Positions 1 through 5,782 of a stretch of 7,930 bases of DNA are shown piece after piece. The notes under the pieces are model-generated. The model was not told the origin of the DNA. It was given only the letters and a program-made list of their open reading frames with translations, and made no database searches. The stretch is from NCBI GenBank assembly GCA_002407725.1, contig DHOD01000014.1:1-7930 (forward strand), read 5' to 3'. This DNA comes from Christensenella sp. UBA5399 (GTDB lineage Bacteria; Bacillota; Clostridia; Christensenellales; Christensenellaceae). How positions within the stretch are numbered: the stretch's first letter is position 1; every line of letters begins with the position of its first letter. The position numbers and the translations under genes were made by a program.

Positions 1-83
1 GGTTCTTCAGTAGACCCTAATTAAATACTTAGTAAACTTAGAATACAATAATTATAAGTATAATTCAATATAAGGTGGCGGGG
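1..83. other. AT-rich upstream flank without a recognisable gene
   Basis: This stretch is very AT-rich and has no open frame that I can support. A TATAAT hexamer lies at 59-64, but there is no convincing -35 box 16-18 nt upstream (the best match there is 3 of 6). A start about 7 nt downstream of it would also fall right at the ribosome binding site of the next gene. I therefore do not call a promoter. The broken gene at 84 may have been transcribed from further left. Confidence 0.4.
72..78 (+). promoter_or_regulatory. Shine-Dalgarno site of the broken small gene
   Basis: AAGGTGG sits 5 nt before the ATG at 84. It is the only good ribosome binding site near this gene. It shows that the original start was 84, because the ATG at 125 in the downstream frame has no such site. 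Confidence 0.65.
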
Positions 84-340
84 ATGGATAGTTTATTTGA
101 TAAAAATATAATTGAAGTTTTAGAATGTATGAAAATAAATCCAGATTACACTTCAGATATAACAATGGAACATATAATAGGTTCTTATTTGGTTCTTATT
201 TTGTGTTGCAAGATGCGATAAATAAAACATATAAAATGATACATTTATCCGAAAAGGAAGTTAATGTACGAAGCGATTTAGAACATTTTTTAAGAATGAA
301 AGCGGTAGAGGCGGAAATAGAATTATACAAGAATAAGTAA
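84..340 (+). pseudogene. Small unknown gene frameshifted by an 11-bp tandem duplication
   Basis: The frame opening at ATG 84 runs 45 codons and stops at TAA 219-221. A second frame carries on to TAA 338-340. The switch point is an exact 11-bp tandem repeat (180-190 and 191-201, GGTTCTTATTT twice). Taking out one copy joins the frames into a single 81-residue protein that starts MDSLFDKNIIEVLECMK, passes through HIIGSYFVLQDAINK and ends EAEIELYKNK. The restored protein looks soluble and mainly helical, with no signal peptide or membrane segment, and I do not recognise its family. Codons are strongly A/T-ending, unlike the neighbouring ribosomal genes, which suggests acquired DNA. It converges on the ZIP gene with only 5 nt between stop codons. 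An alternative is that the 125-340 frame (71 residues) is translated on its own, but it lacks a ribosome binding site. A sequencing or assembly error is also possible. Confidence 0.7.
180..201 (+). repeat. Perfect 11-bp tandem duplication
   Basis: Two adjacent identical copies of GGTTCTTATTT lie at 180-190 and 191-201. Since 11 is not a multiple of three, the duplication shifts the reading frame of the gene that starts at 84. Reading GGT-TCT-TAT-TT in the first copy and GGT-TCT-TAT-TTT in the second puts each copy in a different one of the two frames that together make the full protein. Confidence 0.9.
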
Positions 341-345
341 AAATT

Positions 346-1149
346 TTAACCCAACGCGATGTCGAGTATCATCATGATGACAAACCCGGCAATAAAACCG
401 AGCGTGCCCACGTTGGAATGCTCGCCGGTGTTGGCCTCCGGAATCAGCTCTTCCACCACCACATAGATCATTGCGCCCGCAGCAAATGCAAGCAGCCAGG
501 GCATGGCGGATGGCAGCGAAGTGATCAGCAGCGCGCCAATCACGCCGGCAATCGGTTCTACAATGCCGGAGAGTGAGCCGTACAGGAAGGCCTTGCTGCT
601 GGGCATACCTTCTTGCCGGAGGGGGAGTGATATGGCCGCGCCCTCGGGAAAGTTCTGGATGCCCATACCCAGTGCCAGCGTCAGCGCTGCGGCATACATT
701 GCGGGGGTGCCTTCCAGCGCCGCCAGGCCGCATGCGAGGCCAACCGCAAGTCCTTCCGGGATGTTGTGCAGTGTGACGGCGAAAACGAGCAATGTTGTAC
801 GTTTACTGTGGGAGGGAAGTCCTTCCGCTTTTTTTGCGCCCAGATGCAAATGGGGGATCAGGTGATCGAGCAGCAGCAGAAACAGCGCGCCAATGACAAA
901 ACCGCCCGCCGCCGGTACCCAGCCGATCATTTGCTGTTCCTCGGCCATTTCCACGGCGGGCATGATCAGCGACCATATGGAAGCCGCCACCATGACGCCC
1001 CCCGCGAAGCCAAGGAAAGCGCGCTGGATGTTGGGGTTGGTTTTTTTTCGGAAAAAGAAGACCATCGCGGAACCGGCCGTGGTGCACCCAAATGCAAACA
1101 TTGTGCCCACAAGGGCCAGCGGAACGGGGCCCAGATCCAATAAACTCAA
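346..1149 (-). CDS. ZIP-family divalent metal transporter (GufA-like)
   Basis: This is an inner-membrane permease expected to import zinc or a similar divalent metal into the cytoplasm. The 267-residue protein has about eight hydrophobic helices. The ZIP signatures are clear: DHLIPHLH (about 95-102), HNIPEG (128-133) in the helix-4 position, QNFPEG (165-170) in the helix-5 position, Glu198 in GIVEPIAG, and EELIPEA near the end. His128, Asn129, Glu132, Gln165, Asn166, Glu169 and Glu198 match the expected metal-site positions. The sequence fits the GufA-type branch better than the plant ZIP type. I chose TTG 1149 because GGAGGG (1155-1160) lies 5 nt before it. A longer TTG start at 1167 would place that site inside the gene. 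It is divergent from the S10 operon and has its own promoter at 1220-1248. Its metal specificity cannot be read from sequence alone. Confidence 0.9.
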   Translation of the reverse strand: MSLLDLGPVPLALVGTMFAFGCTTAGSAMVFFFRKKTNPNIQRAFLGFAGGVMVAASIWSLIMPAVEMAEEQQMIGWVPAAGGFVIGALFLLLLDHLIPHLHLGAKKAEGLPSHSKRTTLLVFAVTLHNIPEGLAVGLACGLAALEGTPAMYAAALTLALGMGIQNFPEGAAISLPLRQEGMPSSKAFLYGSLSGIVEPIAGVIGALLITSLPSAMPWLLAFAAGAMIYVVVEELIPEANTGEHSNVGTLGFIAGFVIMMILDIALG

Positions 1150-1154
1150 GGATA

Positions 1155-1160
1155 CCCTCC
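1155..1160 (-). promoter_or_regulatory. Shine-Dalgarno site that sets the ZIP start
   Basis: Read on the minus strand this is GGAGGG, followed by 5 nt and then TTG at 1149. It favours the 267-residue form over the 273-residue form starting at TTG 1167. Confidence 0.7.
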
Positions 1161-1219
1161 AATACAAACTGATGTTTTATATAGTCAATTGTTTTTAACG
1201 TTGTTTCAATATACTTCCT

Positions 1220-1248
1220 ATTATATAATCTATTGGCAGCGTTTTCAA
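1220..1248 (-). promoter_or_regulatory. Sigma-A type promoter of the ZIP gene
   Basis: On the minus strand the -35 box is TTGAAA (1248-1243) and the -10 box is a perfect TATAAT (1225-1220), separated by exactly 17 nt. The predicted start is near 1213, giving a 5' leader of about 64 nt to the TTG at 1149. I looked for Zur-, Fur- and MntR-like palindromes around it and saw none that I could defend. Confidence 0.7.
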
Positions 1249-1316
1249 ATGCGCGGGCGAAATTGTAGAGGCAAAGCGGTGCGGGCACAATATATAGTTG
1301 CTGTGTCTGGGGCTGC

Positions 1317-1345
1317 AAAAAAACTGAAAAAAGTTTGAAATAAAG
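1317..1345 (+). promoter_or_regulatory. A-tract UP-element-like region of the S10 promoter
   Basis: Runs of seven A (1317-1323) and six A (1327-1332), followed by further AT-rich sequence, lie just upstream of the -35 box at 1348. The two A-tracts start 10 bp apart, one helical turn. This resembles the AT-rich element that contacts the RNA polymerase alpha subunit at strong ribosomal promoters. The role is inferred from position and composition. Confidence 0.5.
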
Positions 1346-1347
1346 GC

Positions 1348-1376
1348 TTGTAATTGCGCTTTTGTTCATGTATAAT
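1348..1376 (+). promoter_or_regulatory. Promoter of the S10 ribosomal-protein operon
   Basis: A TTGTAA -35 box (1348-1353, 4 of 6) and a perfect TATAAT -10 box (1371-1376) are 17 nt apart. Transcription should start near 1383, about 210 nt before rpsJ. It is the only credible + strand promoter found between the ZIP gene and rpsJ, and no other promoter is evident further into the operon. Together with the A-tracts upstream it looks like a strong housekeeping promoter. Confidence 0.7.
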
Positions 1377-1382
1377 CAATTT

Positions 1383-1592
1383 CGTTGCGCTATGTGCGCA
1401 AGTTTGTTTATGCCCATGAAATGGGCTGATACACGGTGTGGCAGGAGGTTACCGTCGCCAACGGATAGTTTCTGTCAACCATAAAAAGCCCGGCATGACC
1501 GGGCGGCTCCACAAGCGGCTTGGCCGCTTAAAAAAGGAATGCGACACACACGGCTATGTGTGTAAGCCAAAGATGGAAGGAGTATGTAAAAT
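1383..1592 (+). promoter_or_regulatory. Structured 5' leader of the S10 operon
   Basis: This untranslated leader of about 210 nt can form five perfect hairpins. A: 1385-1390 with 1396-1401. B: 1412-1417 with 1421-1426 (GAA loop). C: 1488-1493 with 1499-1504. D: 1513-1519 with 1523-1529 (7 bp, TTG loop). E: 1544-1550 with 1557-1563 (7 bp). A smaller stem pairs 1452-1455 with 1461-1464, inside an outer GGTT/AACC pair (1447-1450 with 1477-1480). Two alternative pairings compete: 1433-1437 with 1451-1455, and 1552-1555 with 1565-1568. No hairpin is followed by a T-run, so a simple intrinsic attenuator is not evident. S10 operons often have long leaders, and in E. coli L4 represses through one. 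Feedback control by an operon product is my inference here. The rpsJ ribosome binding site AAGGAG (1577-1582) lies at the 3' end, just after hairpin E. Confidence 0.6.
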
Positions 1593-1901
1593 ATGGCAAG
1601 TCAAAGAATCAGGATCAAACTGAAAGCCTATGACCACAACCTGATCGACCAGAGTGCGGAGAGGATTGTGGATACGGCAAAGCGTACCGGCGCGAAGATA
1701 TCGGGCCCGGTGCCGCTTCCCACACAGAAGGAGATCATCACGGTCCTTCGGGCAACCCACAAGTACAAGGATTCGAGGGAGCAGTTTGAAATAAAGACCC
1801 ACAAGAGGTTGATAGATATACTCGAGGCAAACCCCAAGACAACGGACGCGCTGATGCGTCTCGATCTTCCCGCGGGTGTCGATATAGAGATCAAGCTGTA
1901 G
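1593..1901 (+). CDS. rpsJ: 30S ribosomal protein S10 (also NusE)
   Basis: S10 is a component of the 30S head. In the same family it pairs with NusB as the transcription antitermination factor NusE. The protein has 102 residues, the usual length, and reads through the family pattern without a break: [10 protein letters not shown] near the N-terminus, the SGPVPLPT loop (about 37-44) that reaches into the 30S, and the C-terminal [11 protein letters not shown]. The start at 1593 follows AAGGAG (1577-1582) with a 10-nt spacer. An ATG at 1584 only 1 nt after that site is followed directly by TAA, so it cannot be the start. The gene ends with tandem in-frame stops, TAG TAA (1899-1904). It opens the operon, 27 nt ahead of rplC. 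Confidence 0.98.
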   Translation: MASQRIRIKLKAYDHNLIDQSAERIVDTAKRTGAKISGPVPLPTQKEIITVLRATHKYKDSREQFEIKTHKRLIDILEANPKTTDALMRLDLPAGVDIEIKL

Positions 1902-1928
1902 TAAGACGCGGAAAGGAGAAACATTGAC

Positions 1929-2555
1929 ATGAAAGCGATATTAGGCAAAAAAGTTGGAATGACACAGATTTTTGCTGAAGACGGCAGAGTTGTCCCGGTG
2001 ACGGTTGTACAGGCCGGGCCCTGCGTCGTGATACAGAAAAAGACAGTTGAGACGGATGGATACAACGCCGTACAGGTTGGTTTTGGCGAAGTCAAGGAAA
2101 GCCGTGTAAACAAACCGGTGACCGGCCACTTCAAAAAAGTCAACGTAAAACCCACAAAGTACCTGCGTGAATTCAAGGTGGAGGGCGAAAGCGAGCTGGA
2201 AATTGGCAGCGAGCTGAAGGCCGACGTGTTTGAAACAGGCGAAAAGGTGGACGTTTGCGGCACATCCAAGGGCAAAGGATTCCTGGGCGTAATTGCGCGC
2301 TGGGGCCAGCACAGGGGGCCCATGACCCACGGCTCGCGCTACCACAGGCGGCCCGGTTCGATGGGCGCGTGCGCTTCTCCCGCAAAAGTGATGAAGGGCA
2401 AAAAGCTGCCCGGACGCGGCGGCGGGGAGAAAGTCACCGTGCAGAACCTTGAGGTTGTACGTGTGGACGCCGATAAAAACCTGATTTTGGTAAAAGGCGC
2501 CATACCGGGCGCAAAGGGCGGCCTTGTAACGCTTAAGAAGAGCGTTAAGTCTTGA
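1929..2555 (+). CDS. rplC: 50S ribosomal protein L3
   Basis: L3 is an early-assembling 50S protein that binds both ends of 23S rRNA and sends a long loop toward the peptidyl transferase centre. The 208-residue product matches the usual bacterial length. It starts [15 protein letters not shown], has the central loop segment [10 protein letters not shown] (about 111-120) followed by [14 protein letters not shown], then [22 protein letters not shown] and a typical C-terminus. The loop lacks the glutamine that is methylated by PrmB in E. coli L3, which is common in Gram-positive bacteria. AAAGGAGA (1912-1919) precedes ATG 1929 by about 10 nt. The gene is 22 nt ahead of rplD. Confidence 0.98.
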   Translation: MKAILGKKVGMTQIFAEDGRVVPVTVVQAGPCVVIQKKTVETDGYNAVQVGFGEVKESRVNKPVTGHFKKVNVKPTKYLREFKVEGESELEIGSELKADVFETGEKVDVCGTSKGKGFLGVIARWGQHRGPMTHGSRYHRRPGSMGACASPAKVMKGKKLPGRGGGEKVTVQNLEVVRVDADKNLILVKGAIPGAKGGLVTLKKSVKS

Positions 2556-2577
2556 AGGGCCGTAGGAGGAGGATATC

Positions 2578-3198
2578 ATGCCAACAGTAAAAGTGTTTAA
2601 AACCGATGGCAAGGAGTCAGGGAAAATTGACCTGAACGAAGCGGTCTTCGGGGCAAAAATAAATAAATCGATTATGCATGACGCGGTTGTTGCGCAGCTG
2701 GCGGGCGCGAGGCAAGGCACACAGTCGGCGCTGACACGGGCGGAAGTCCGCGGCGGCGGCATCAAGCCTTTCCGTCAAAAGGGCACGGGCCGTGCGCGCC
2801 AGGGGTCGTCCCGTTCGCCCATCAACGAGGGCGGCGGCGTGATTTTCGCGCCCAAGCCGCGCGACTATTCCAAAAAGGTTAACAAAAAGGTGAAGCGCCT
2901 CGCGCTGATGAGCGCCATGTCATCCAAGGTGGCGGACGAGGACATCATCGTGCTGGAAGACCTGAAGCTGAAGGAAGCCAAAACCAAAGAGATGGTAAAG
3001 GTGCTGGCCAACCTGAAAGCGGAAAAGGCGCTGATTGTGACCGGCGATGTAGACAGAGACGTTGTACGCGCGGCATCCAACATCCAGGGCGTAAAGACAA
3101 CAATTGCGACAACGCTCTCGGTGTACGATATTCTGAAATACGATAAGTTTATCGTCACGAAGGACGCTGTCAAAAAAATCGAGGAGGTGTATGCGTAA
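2578..3198 (+). CDS. rplD: 50S ribosomal protein L4
   Basis: L4 has a globular domain on the 50S surface and a long loop lining the exit tunnel near L22. In E. coli it also represses its own S10 operon. The 206-residue protein carries the loop motif [15 protein letters not shown] (63-77). Lys67 aligns with E. coli Lys63, a site of erythromycin-resistance changes, and is intact. A long GRARQ-to-PRDYS stretch and the C-terminal [19 protein letters not shown] are typical. AGGAGGAGG (2564-2572) lies 5 nt before ATG 2578, one of the strongest sites here. The stop overlaps the next start (TAATG at 3196-3200), pointing to coupled translation with rplW. Whether this L4 acts on the leader at 1383-1592 is not shown by the sequence. 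Confidence 0.98.
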   Translation: MPTVKVFKTDGKESGKIDLNEAVFGAKINKSIMHDAVVAQLAGARQGTQSALTRAEVRGGGIKPFRQKGTGRARQGSSRSPINEGGGVIFAPKPRDYSKKVNKKVKRLALMSAMSSKVADEDIIVLEDLKLKEAKTKEMVKVLANLKAEKALIVTGDVDRDVVRAASNIQGVKTTIATTLSVYDILKYDKFIVTKDAVKKIEEVYA

Positions 3199-3497
3199 TG
3201 AAACTTGCACATGATATCATTATCAAACCCATACTTTCTGAGAAGAGTTATGACATGATGCCTGCAAAAAGATACACCTTTCAGGTGGATGTGACCGCGA
3301 CAAAACCCCAGATCAGGGCGGCTGTGGAAGAGATTTTCAGCGTGAAGGTGAAATCTGTGACCACATCGCGCAAAATGGGCAAGATAAAGCGCCAGGGGCG
3401 CACGCAGGGCAGAAGGCCCGAGGTAAAAAAAGCTTATGTCACGCTGACTGAGGACTCCAAGCAGATTGAGTTCTTTGAGAGTATGGCGCAGGCTTAA
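3198..3497 (+). CDS. rplW: 50S ribosomal protein L23
   Basis: L23 sits at the exit of the peptide tunnel and is the main docking point for trigger factor and the signal recognition particle. The 99-residue product has the family start [17 protein letters not shown]. Glu15 in SEK aligns with the trigger-factor-binding glutamate (Glu18 in E. coli). The body contains [22 protein letters not shown] and the basic extended loop [16 protein letters not shown] (59-74) that enters the 23S rRNA. The gene begins 1 nt inside rplD. GAGGAGGT (3181-3188) gives a 9-nt spacer to ATG 3198. An ATG at 3191 lies too close to that site and opens only a seven-codon frame. Confidence 0.97.
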   Translation: MKLAHDIIIKPILSEKSYDMMPAKRYTFQVDVTATKPQIRAAVEEIFSVKVKSVTTSRKMGKIKRQGRTQGRRPEVKKAYVTLTEDSKQIEFFESMAQA

Positions 3498-3512
3498 GGA
3501 GGTTATGAGAAT

Positions 3513-4346
3513 ATGGCTGTAAAAAAATACAACCCGACTTCCCCGGGCAGAAGGTTTATGTCGGCATCGACATTTGAAGAAATCACAACGACTCAACCTG
3601 AAAAATCGTTGCTTTCCCCCCTCAAAAAATCGGGCGGCAGGAACGTACACGGCAGGATAACCGTACGCCATATCGGCGGCGGCAACAAACGCAAATACAG
3701 GATCATCGATTTCAAGCGCAACAAGGATGGTATACTCGCAAAGGTATCCACGGTAGAGTATGATCCCAACAGGAGCGCCAACATTGCGCTGCTCACCTAT
3801 GCGGACGGCGAAAAACGCTACATCATTTGCCCGGTCGGGCTTAAGGTGGGCGACACGGTGGAATCGGGGCCGAATGCGGATATCAAGCCTGGCAACGCGC
3901 TCAGGCTCGCGGATATGCCCACGGGCACAGTGATTCACAACATAGAGATGAAGCCGGGCAAAGGCGCACAACTGGTCAGGAGCGCAGGCAACTCGGCGCA
4001 GTTGATGGCAAAGGAAGGCAAGTACGCACAAGTGCGCCTGCCATCCGGCGAAGTACGGATGATCCCGGTGGAAGCCAAGGCTACGATCGGCCAGGTAGGC
4101 AACGTGGATCAGGAAAACATCAACATTGGTAAGGCGGGGCGGAAACGCCACATGGGCGTGCGGCCCACAGTGCGCGGTTCGGTCATGAACCCCAACGACC
4201 ACCCACACGGCGGCGGCGAAGGCAAATCGCCTATTGGACGGCCCGGACCGGTGACCCCCTGGGGCAAACCCACACTGGGATATAAAACCAGGAAGAAGAA
4301 GAACCAGTCTGACAAGTTTATTGTGAAGCGCAGGAATTCCAAGTAA
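3513..4346 (+). CDS. rplB: 50S ribosomal protein L2
   Basis: L2 is one of the largest and most conserved 50S proteins. It is needed for subunit joining and for building an active peptidyl transferase centre. The 277-residue length equals that of Bacillus L2. Visible blocks are TSPGRRFMS at the N-terminus, [29 protein letters not shown] in the RNA-binding region (given here as the segment about 41-69), and the C-terminal loop [20 protein letters not shown], with the conserved histidine region near E. coli His229. Asn in NPND, where many bacteria have NPVD, fits Clostridia. AAGGAGG (3496-3502) overlaps the rplW stop and is 10 nt from ATG 3513. An ATG at 3505, 2 nt after that site, opens only five codons. 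Confidence 0.98.
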   Translation: MAVKKYNPTSPGRRFMSASTFEEITTTQPEKSLLSPLKKSGGRNVHGRITVRHIGGGNKRKYRIIDFKRNKDGILAKVSTVEYDPNRSANIALLTYADGEKRYIICPVGLKVGDTVESGPNADIKPGNALRLADMPTGTVIHNIEMKPGKGAQLVRSAGNSAQLMAKEGKYAQVRLPSGEVRMIPVEAKATIGQVGNVDQENINIGKAGRKRHMGVRPTVRGSVMNPNDHPHGGGEGKSPIGRPGPVTPWGKPTLGYKTRKKKNQSDKFIVKRRNSK

Positions 4347-4388
4347 GAAGTTTCGAAGCAAGAAATACGAAGGAGTGTATTTACAGAT

Positions 4389-4661
4389 ATGAGTAGGTCG
4401 GTAAAAAAAGGGCCGTTTACGGATGCAAAACTGTTACACAGAATACAGGGACTCAATGATAAGAACGAAAAGCGGGTTCTGAAAACATGGTCGCGTGCGT
4501 CCACCATCTTCCCTGACATGGTGGGTCATACGATCGGCGTGCACGACGGGCGCAAGTTTGTGCCGGTTTATGTGACGGAAGACATGGTGGGGCACAAGCT
4601 GGGCGAGTTCTCACCCACAAGGACATTCAGGGGACACGCAGGCGAGAAATCGTCACGCTGA
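4389..4661 (+). CDS. rpsS: 30S ribosomal protein S19
   Basis: S19 lies on the 30S head beside S13, contacts the 50S through bridges and sits near the A-site tRNA. The 90-residue product is nearly consensus: [39 protein letters not shown] in the middle (about 35-57), and [20 protein letters not shown] with RGHAG near the end. The start is fixed by the conserved MSRS N-terminus, and no in-frame start codon lies between the ribosome binding site and ATG 4389. The AAGGAG site at 4370-4375 is 13 nt upstream, a long spacer for this operon. The 42-nt gap after rplB is the widest in the cluster. Confidence 0.98.
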   Translation: MSRSVKKGPFTDAKLLHRIQGLNDKNEKRVLKTWSRASTIFPDMVGHTIGVHDGRKFVPVYVTEDMVGHKLGEFSPTRTFRGHAGEKSSR

Positions 4662-4682
4662 CCTAAAGGAGGTAAATCTTAA

Positions 4683-5072
4683 ATGGCTACCAGACAAAGA
4701 GAAAAAGCTGCTGCCAGGCAGGAAAATGCAGATAAAAGGCCTAGAGCGGTTGTAAAATACGTCAGGATATCCTCCCGCAAGGTGAAATCGGTTATAGACC
4801 TGATCAGGGGGCTAAATGTGGCGGAAGCCAAAGCGGTGCTGATGGGCACGCCCAACGGAGCCACCGAGCCAGTATCCAAGCTCTTGGATTCCGCAATTGC
4901 CAACGCGGAAAACAACCTGAACTTAAACAGGGATACACTTTTTGTGGCAGAGGTTTATGCGGACCAGGGCCCGACGCTCAAGCGTTTCAGGCCGCGGGCG
5001 CAGGGGCGCGCAACCCGTATCAGGAAGCGCACCAGCCACATTACCATTATCTTGGATCAGGTGAAAGGTTAA
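4683..5072 (+). CDS. rplV: 50S ribosomal protein L22, N-terminally extended
   Basis: L22 contacts all domains of 23S rRNA, and its long hairpin lines the exit tunnel opposite L4. The 129-residue protein is about 16 longer than Bacillus L22. The family core begins near residue 20 ([13 protein letters not shown]) and continues through [20 protein letters not shown], the hairpin [20 protein letters not shown] (96-115) and [10 protein letters not shown]. The first 17 or so residues form a charged K/R/E/A-rich extension. Similar extensions occur in clostridial L22. AAAGGAGGT (4665-4673) is 10 nt before ATG 4683. A shorter start is unlikely because no ATG, GTG or TTG follows a ribosome binding site near the core boundary. 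The tunnel hairpin, where macrolide resistance deletions occur, looks intact. Confidence 0.97.
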   Translation: MATRQREKAAARQENADKRPRAVVKYVRISSRKVKSVIDLIRGLNVAEAKAVLMGTPNGATEPVSKLLDSAIANAENNLNLNRDTLFVAEVYADQGPTLKRFRPRAQGRATRIRKRTSHITIILDQVKG

Positions 5073-5083
5073 GGAGGTATACG

Positions 5084-5782
5084 ATGGGTCAAAAAGTACA
5101 TCCCCATGGTTTCAGAGTAGGTGTAATAAAAGATTGGGATGCCAGGTGGACGGCAAAAAAATCCAAATTCTCGGATTATCTGATAGAGGACGACAAGATC
5201 CGCAAGTTCCTGAAAAGGAAGCTGTTTGCTGCGGGAATTTCTAAAATAGAAACAGAGCGCGCGGCCAACAAGGTATCGGTGAGCATTTTTACAGGCAAAC
5301 CCGGTATCGTGATCGGCAAGGGCGGCGCGGGCGTGGAAATTTTGAAAAACGACCTGCTGAAGCTGACGGGTAAAAATGTTGTTGTCAACATCATCGAGGT
5401 CAAAAGGGTGGATGTGGACGCACAGCTTGTGGCAGAGCAGGTGGCGCAGCAGCTTGAAAAGCGGATATCATTCCGCCGCGCGATGAAGCAATCGATCGGC
5501 AGGACGATGAAGGCGGGCGCCAAGGGCATCAAGATCATGTGTGCGGGTCGTCTGGGCGGCGCGGAGATCGCGCGGTCGGAGACATACCACGAAGGATCGA
5601 TCCCGCTGCAGACCATCAGGGCGGACATCGATTACGGATTTGCGGAAGCCAACACAACGTACGGCAAAATTGGCGTAAAAGTGTGGATATACAAAGGCGA
5701 GATCCTGGGGAACCCCCTCAAGGACAGAGCAAAACCTTCGACGGAAGGAGGCAAGAAAAATGTTAATGCCAAAAAGGGTTAA
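5084..5782 (+). CDS. rpsC: 30S ribosomal protein S3
   Basis: S3 forms part of the mRNA entry channel on the 30S head and, with S4 and S5, contributes to mRNA helicase activity. The 232-residue product has the N-terminal [19 protein letters not shown], a type II KH domain with the GKGG loop at 78-81 ([12 protein letters not shown]), and the C-terminal S3 domain with [20 protein letters not shown] and [16 protein letters not shown]. It is about 14 residues longer than Bacillus S3, the excess being a basic tail ending KKNVNAKKG. That tail is encoded where the rplP binding site and start also lie, so the two genes overlap by 23 nt. AAGGAGGT (5071-5078) directly follows the rplV stop, 6 nt from ATG 5084. 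Confidence 0.98.
   Translation: MGQKVHPHGFRVGVIKDWDARWTAKKSKFSDYLIEDDKIRKFLKRKLFAAGISKIETERAANKVSVSIFTGKPGIVIGKGGAGVEILKNDLLKLTGKNVVVNIIEVKRVDVDAQLVAEQVAQQLEKRISFRRAMKQSIGRTMKAGAKGIKIMCAGRLGGAEIARSETYHEGSIPLQTIRADIDYGFAEANTTYGKIGVKVWIYKGEILGNPLKDRAKPSTEGGKKNVNAKKG
5745..5751 (+). promoter_or_regulatory. Ribosome binding site of rplP inside rpsC
   Basis: AAGGAGG lies within the last codons of rpsC, 8 nt before ATG 5760. It fixes the rplP start at 5760 rather than at the second methionine (5766) and forces the 23-nt overlap, so rplP initiation should depend on ribosomes finishing rpsC. Confidence 0.8.

Noticed and set aside
59..64. TATAAT as a promoter for the broken small gene
   Set aside because: There is no acceptable -35 box, and the start would fall at the ribosome binding site, leaving almost no 5' leader.
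369..380. Perfect 12-bp palindrome TCATCATGATGA near the ZIP 3' end
   Set aside because: It encodes part of the Met-Met-Ile-Leu-Asp stretch of the ZIP C-terminus, with no T-run or loop that would make a terminator. It is probably chance.
1041..1048. Run of eight T (A8 in the ZIP coding strand) as a possible slippage or phase-variation site
   Set aside because: It encodes ordinary Arg-Lys-Lys codons, the gene is intact in frame, and there is no sign of alternative frames being used.
503..1198. Several + strand frames of 67-125 codons opposite the ZIP gene
   Set aside because: They are antisense shadows of a clearly recognised transporter, with no initiation signals or domains.
1513..1535. 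GC-rich 7-bp hairpin followed by an A-run, resembling a terminator or attenuator
   Set aside because: An intrinsic terminator needs a T-run after the stem in the transcribed strand. On the + strand the run is of A, and on the minus strand the T-run would come before the stem.
1438..1623. A 61-codon basic frame with a GTG start in the S10 leader
   Set aside because: It has no ribosome binding site before the GTG, runs into rpsJ out of frame and shows no family resemblance. The leader is better read as structured RNA.
2865..4361. Open frame of 498 codons on the minus strand opposite rplD, rplW and rplB
   Set aside because: It lies opposite three highly conserved ribosomal genes, has no ribosome binding site or recognisable domain, and is explained by codon bias in the real genes.
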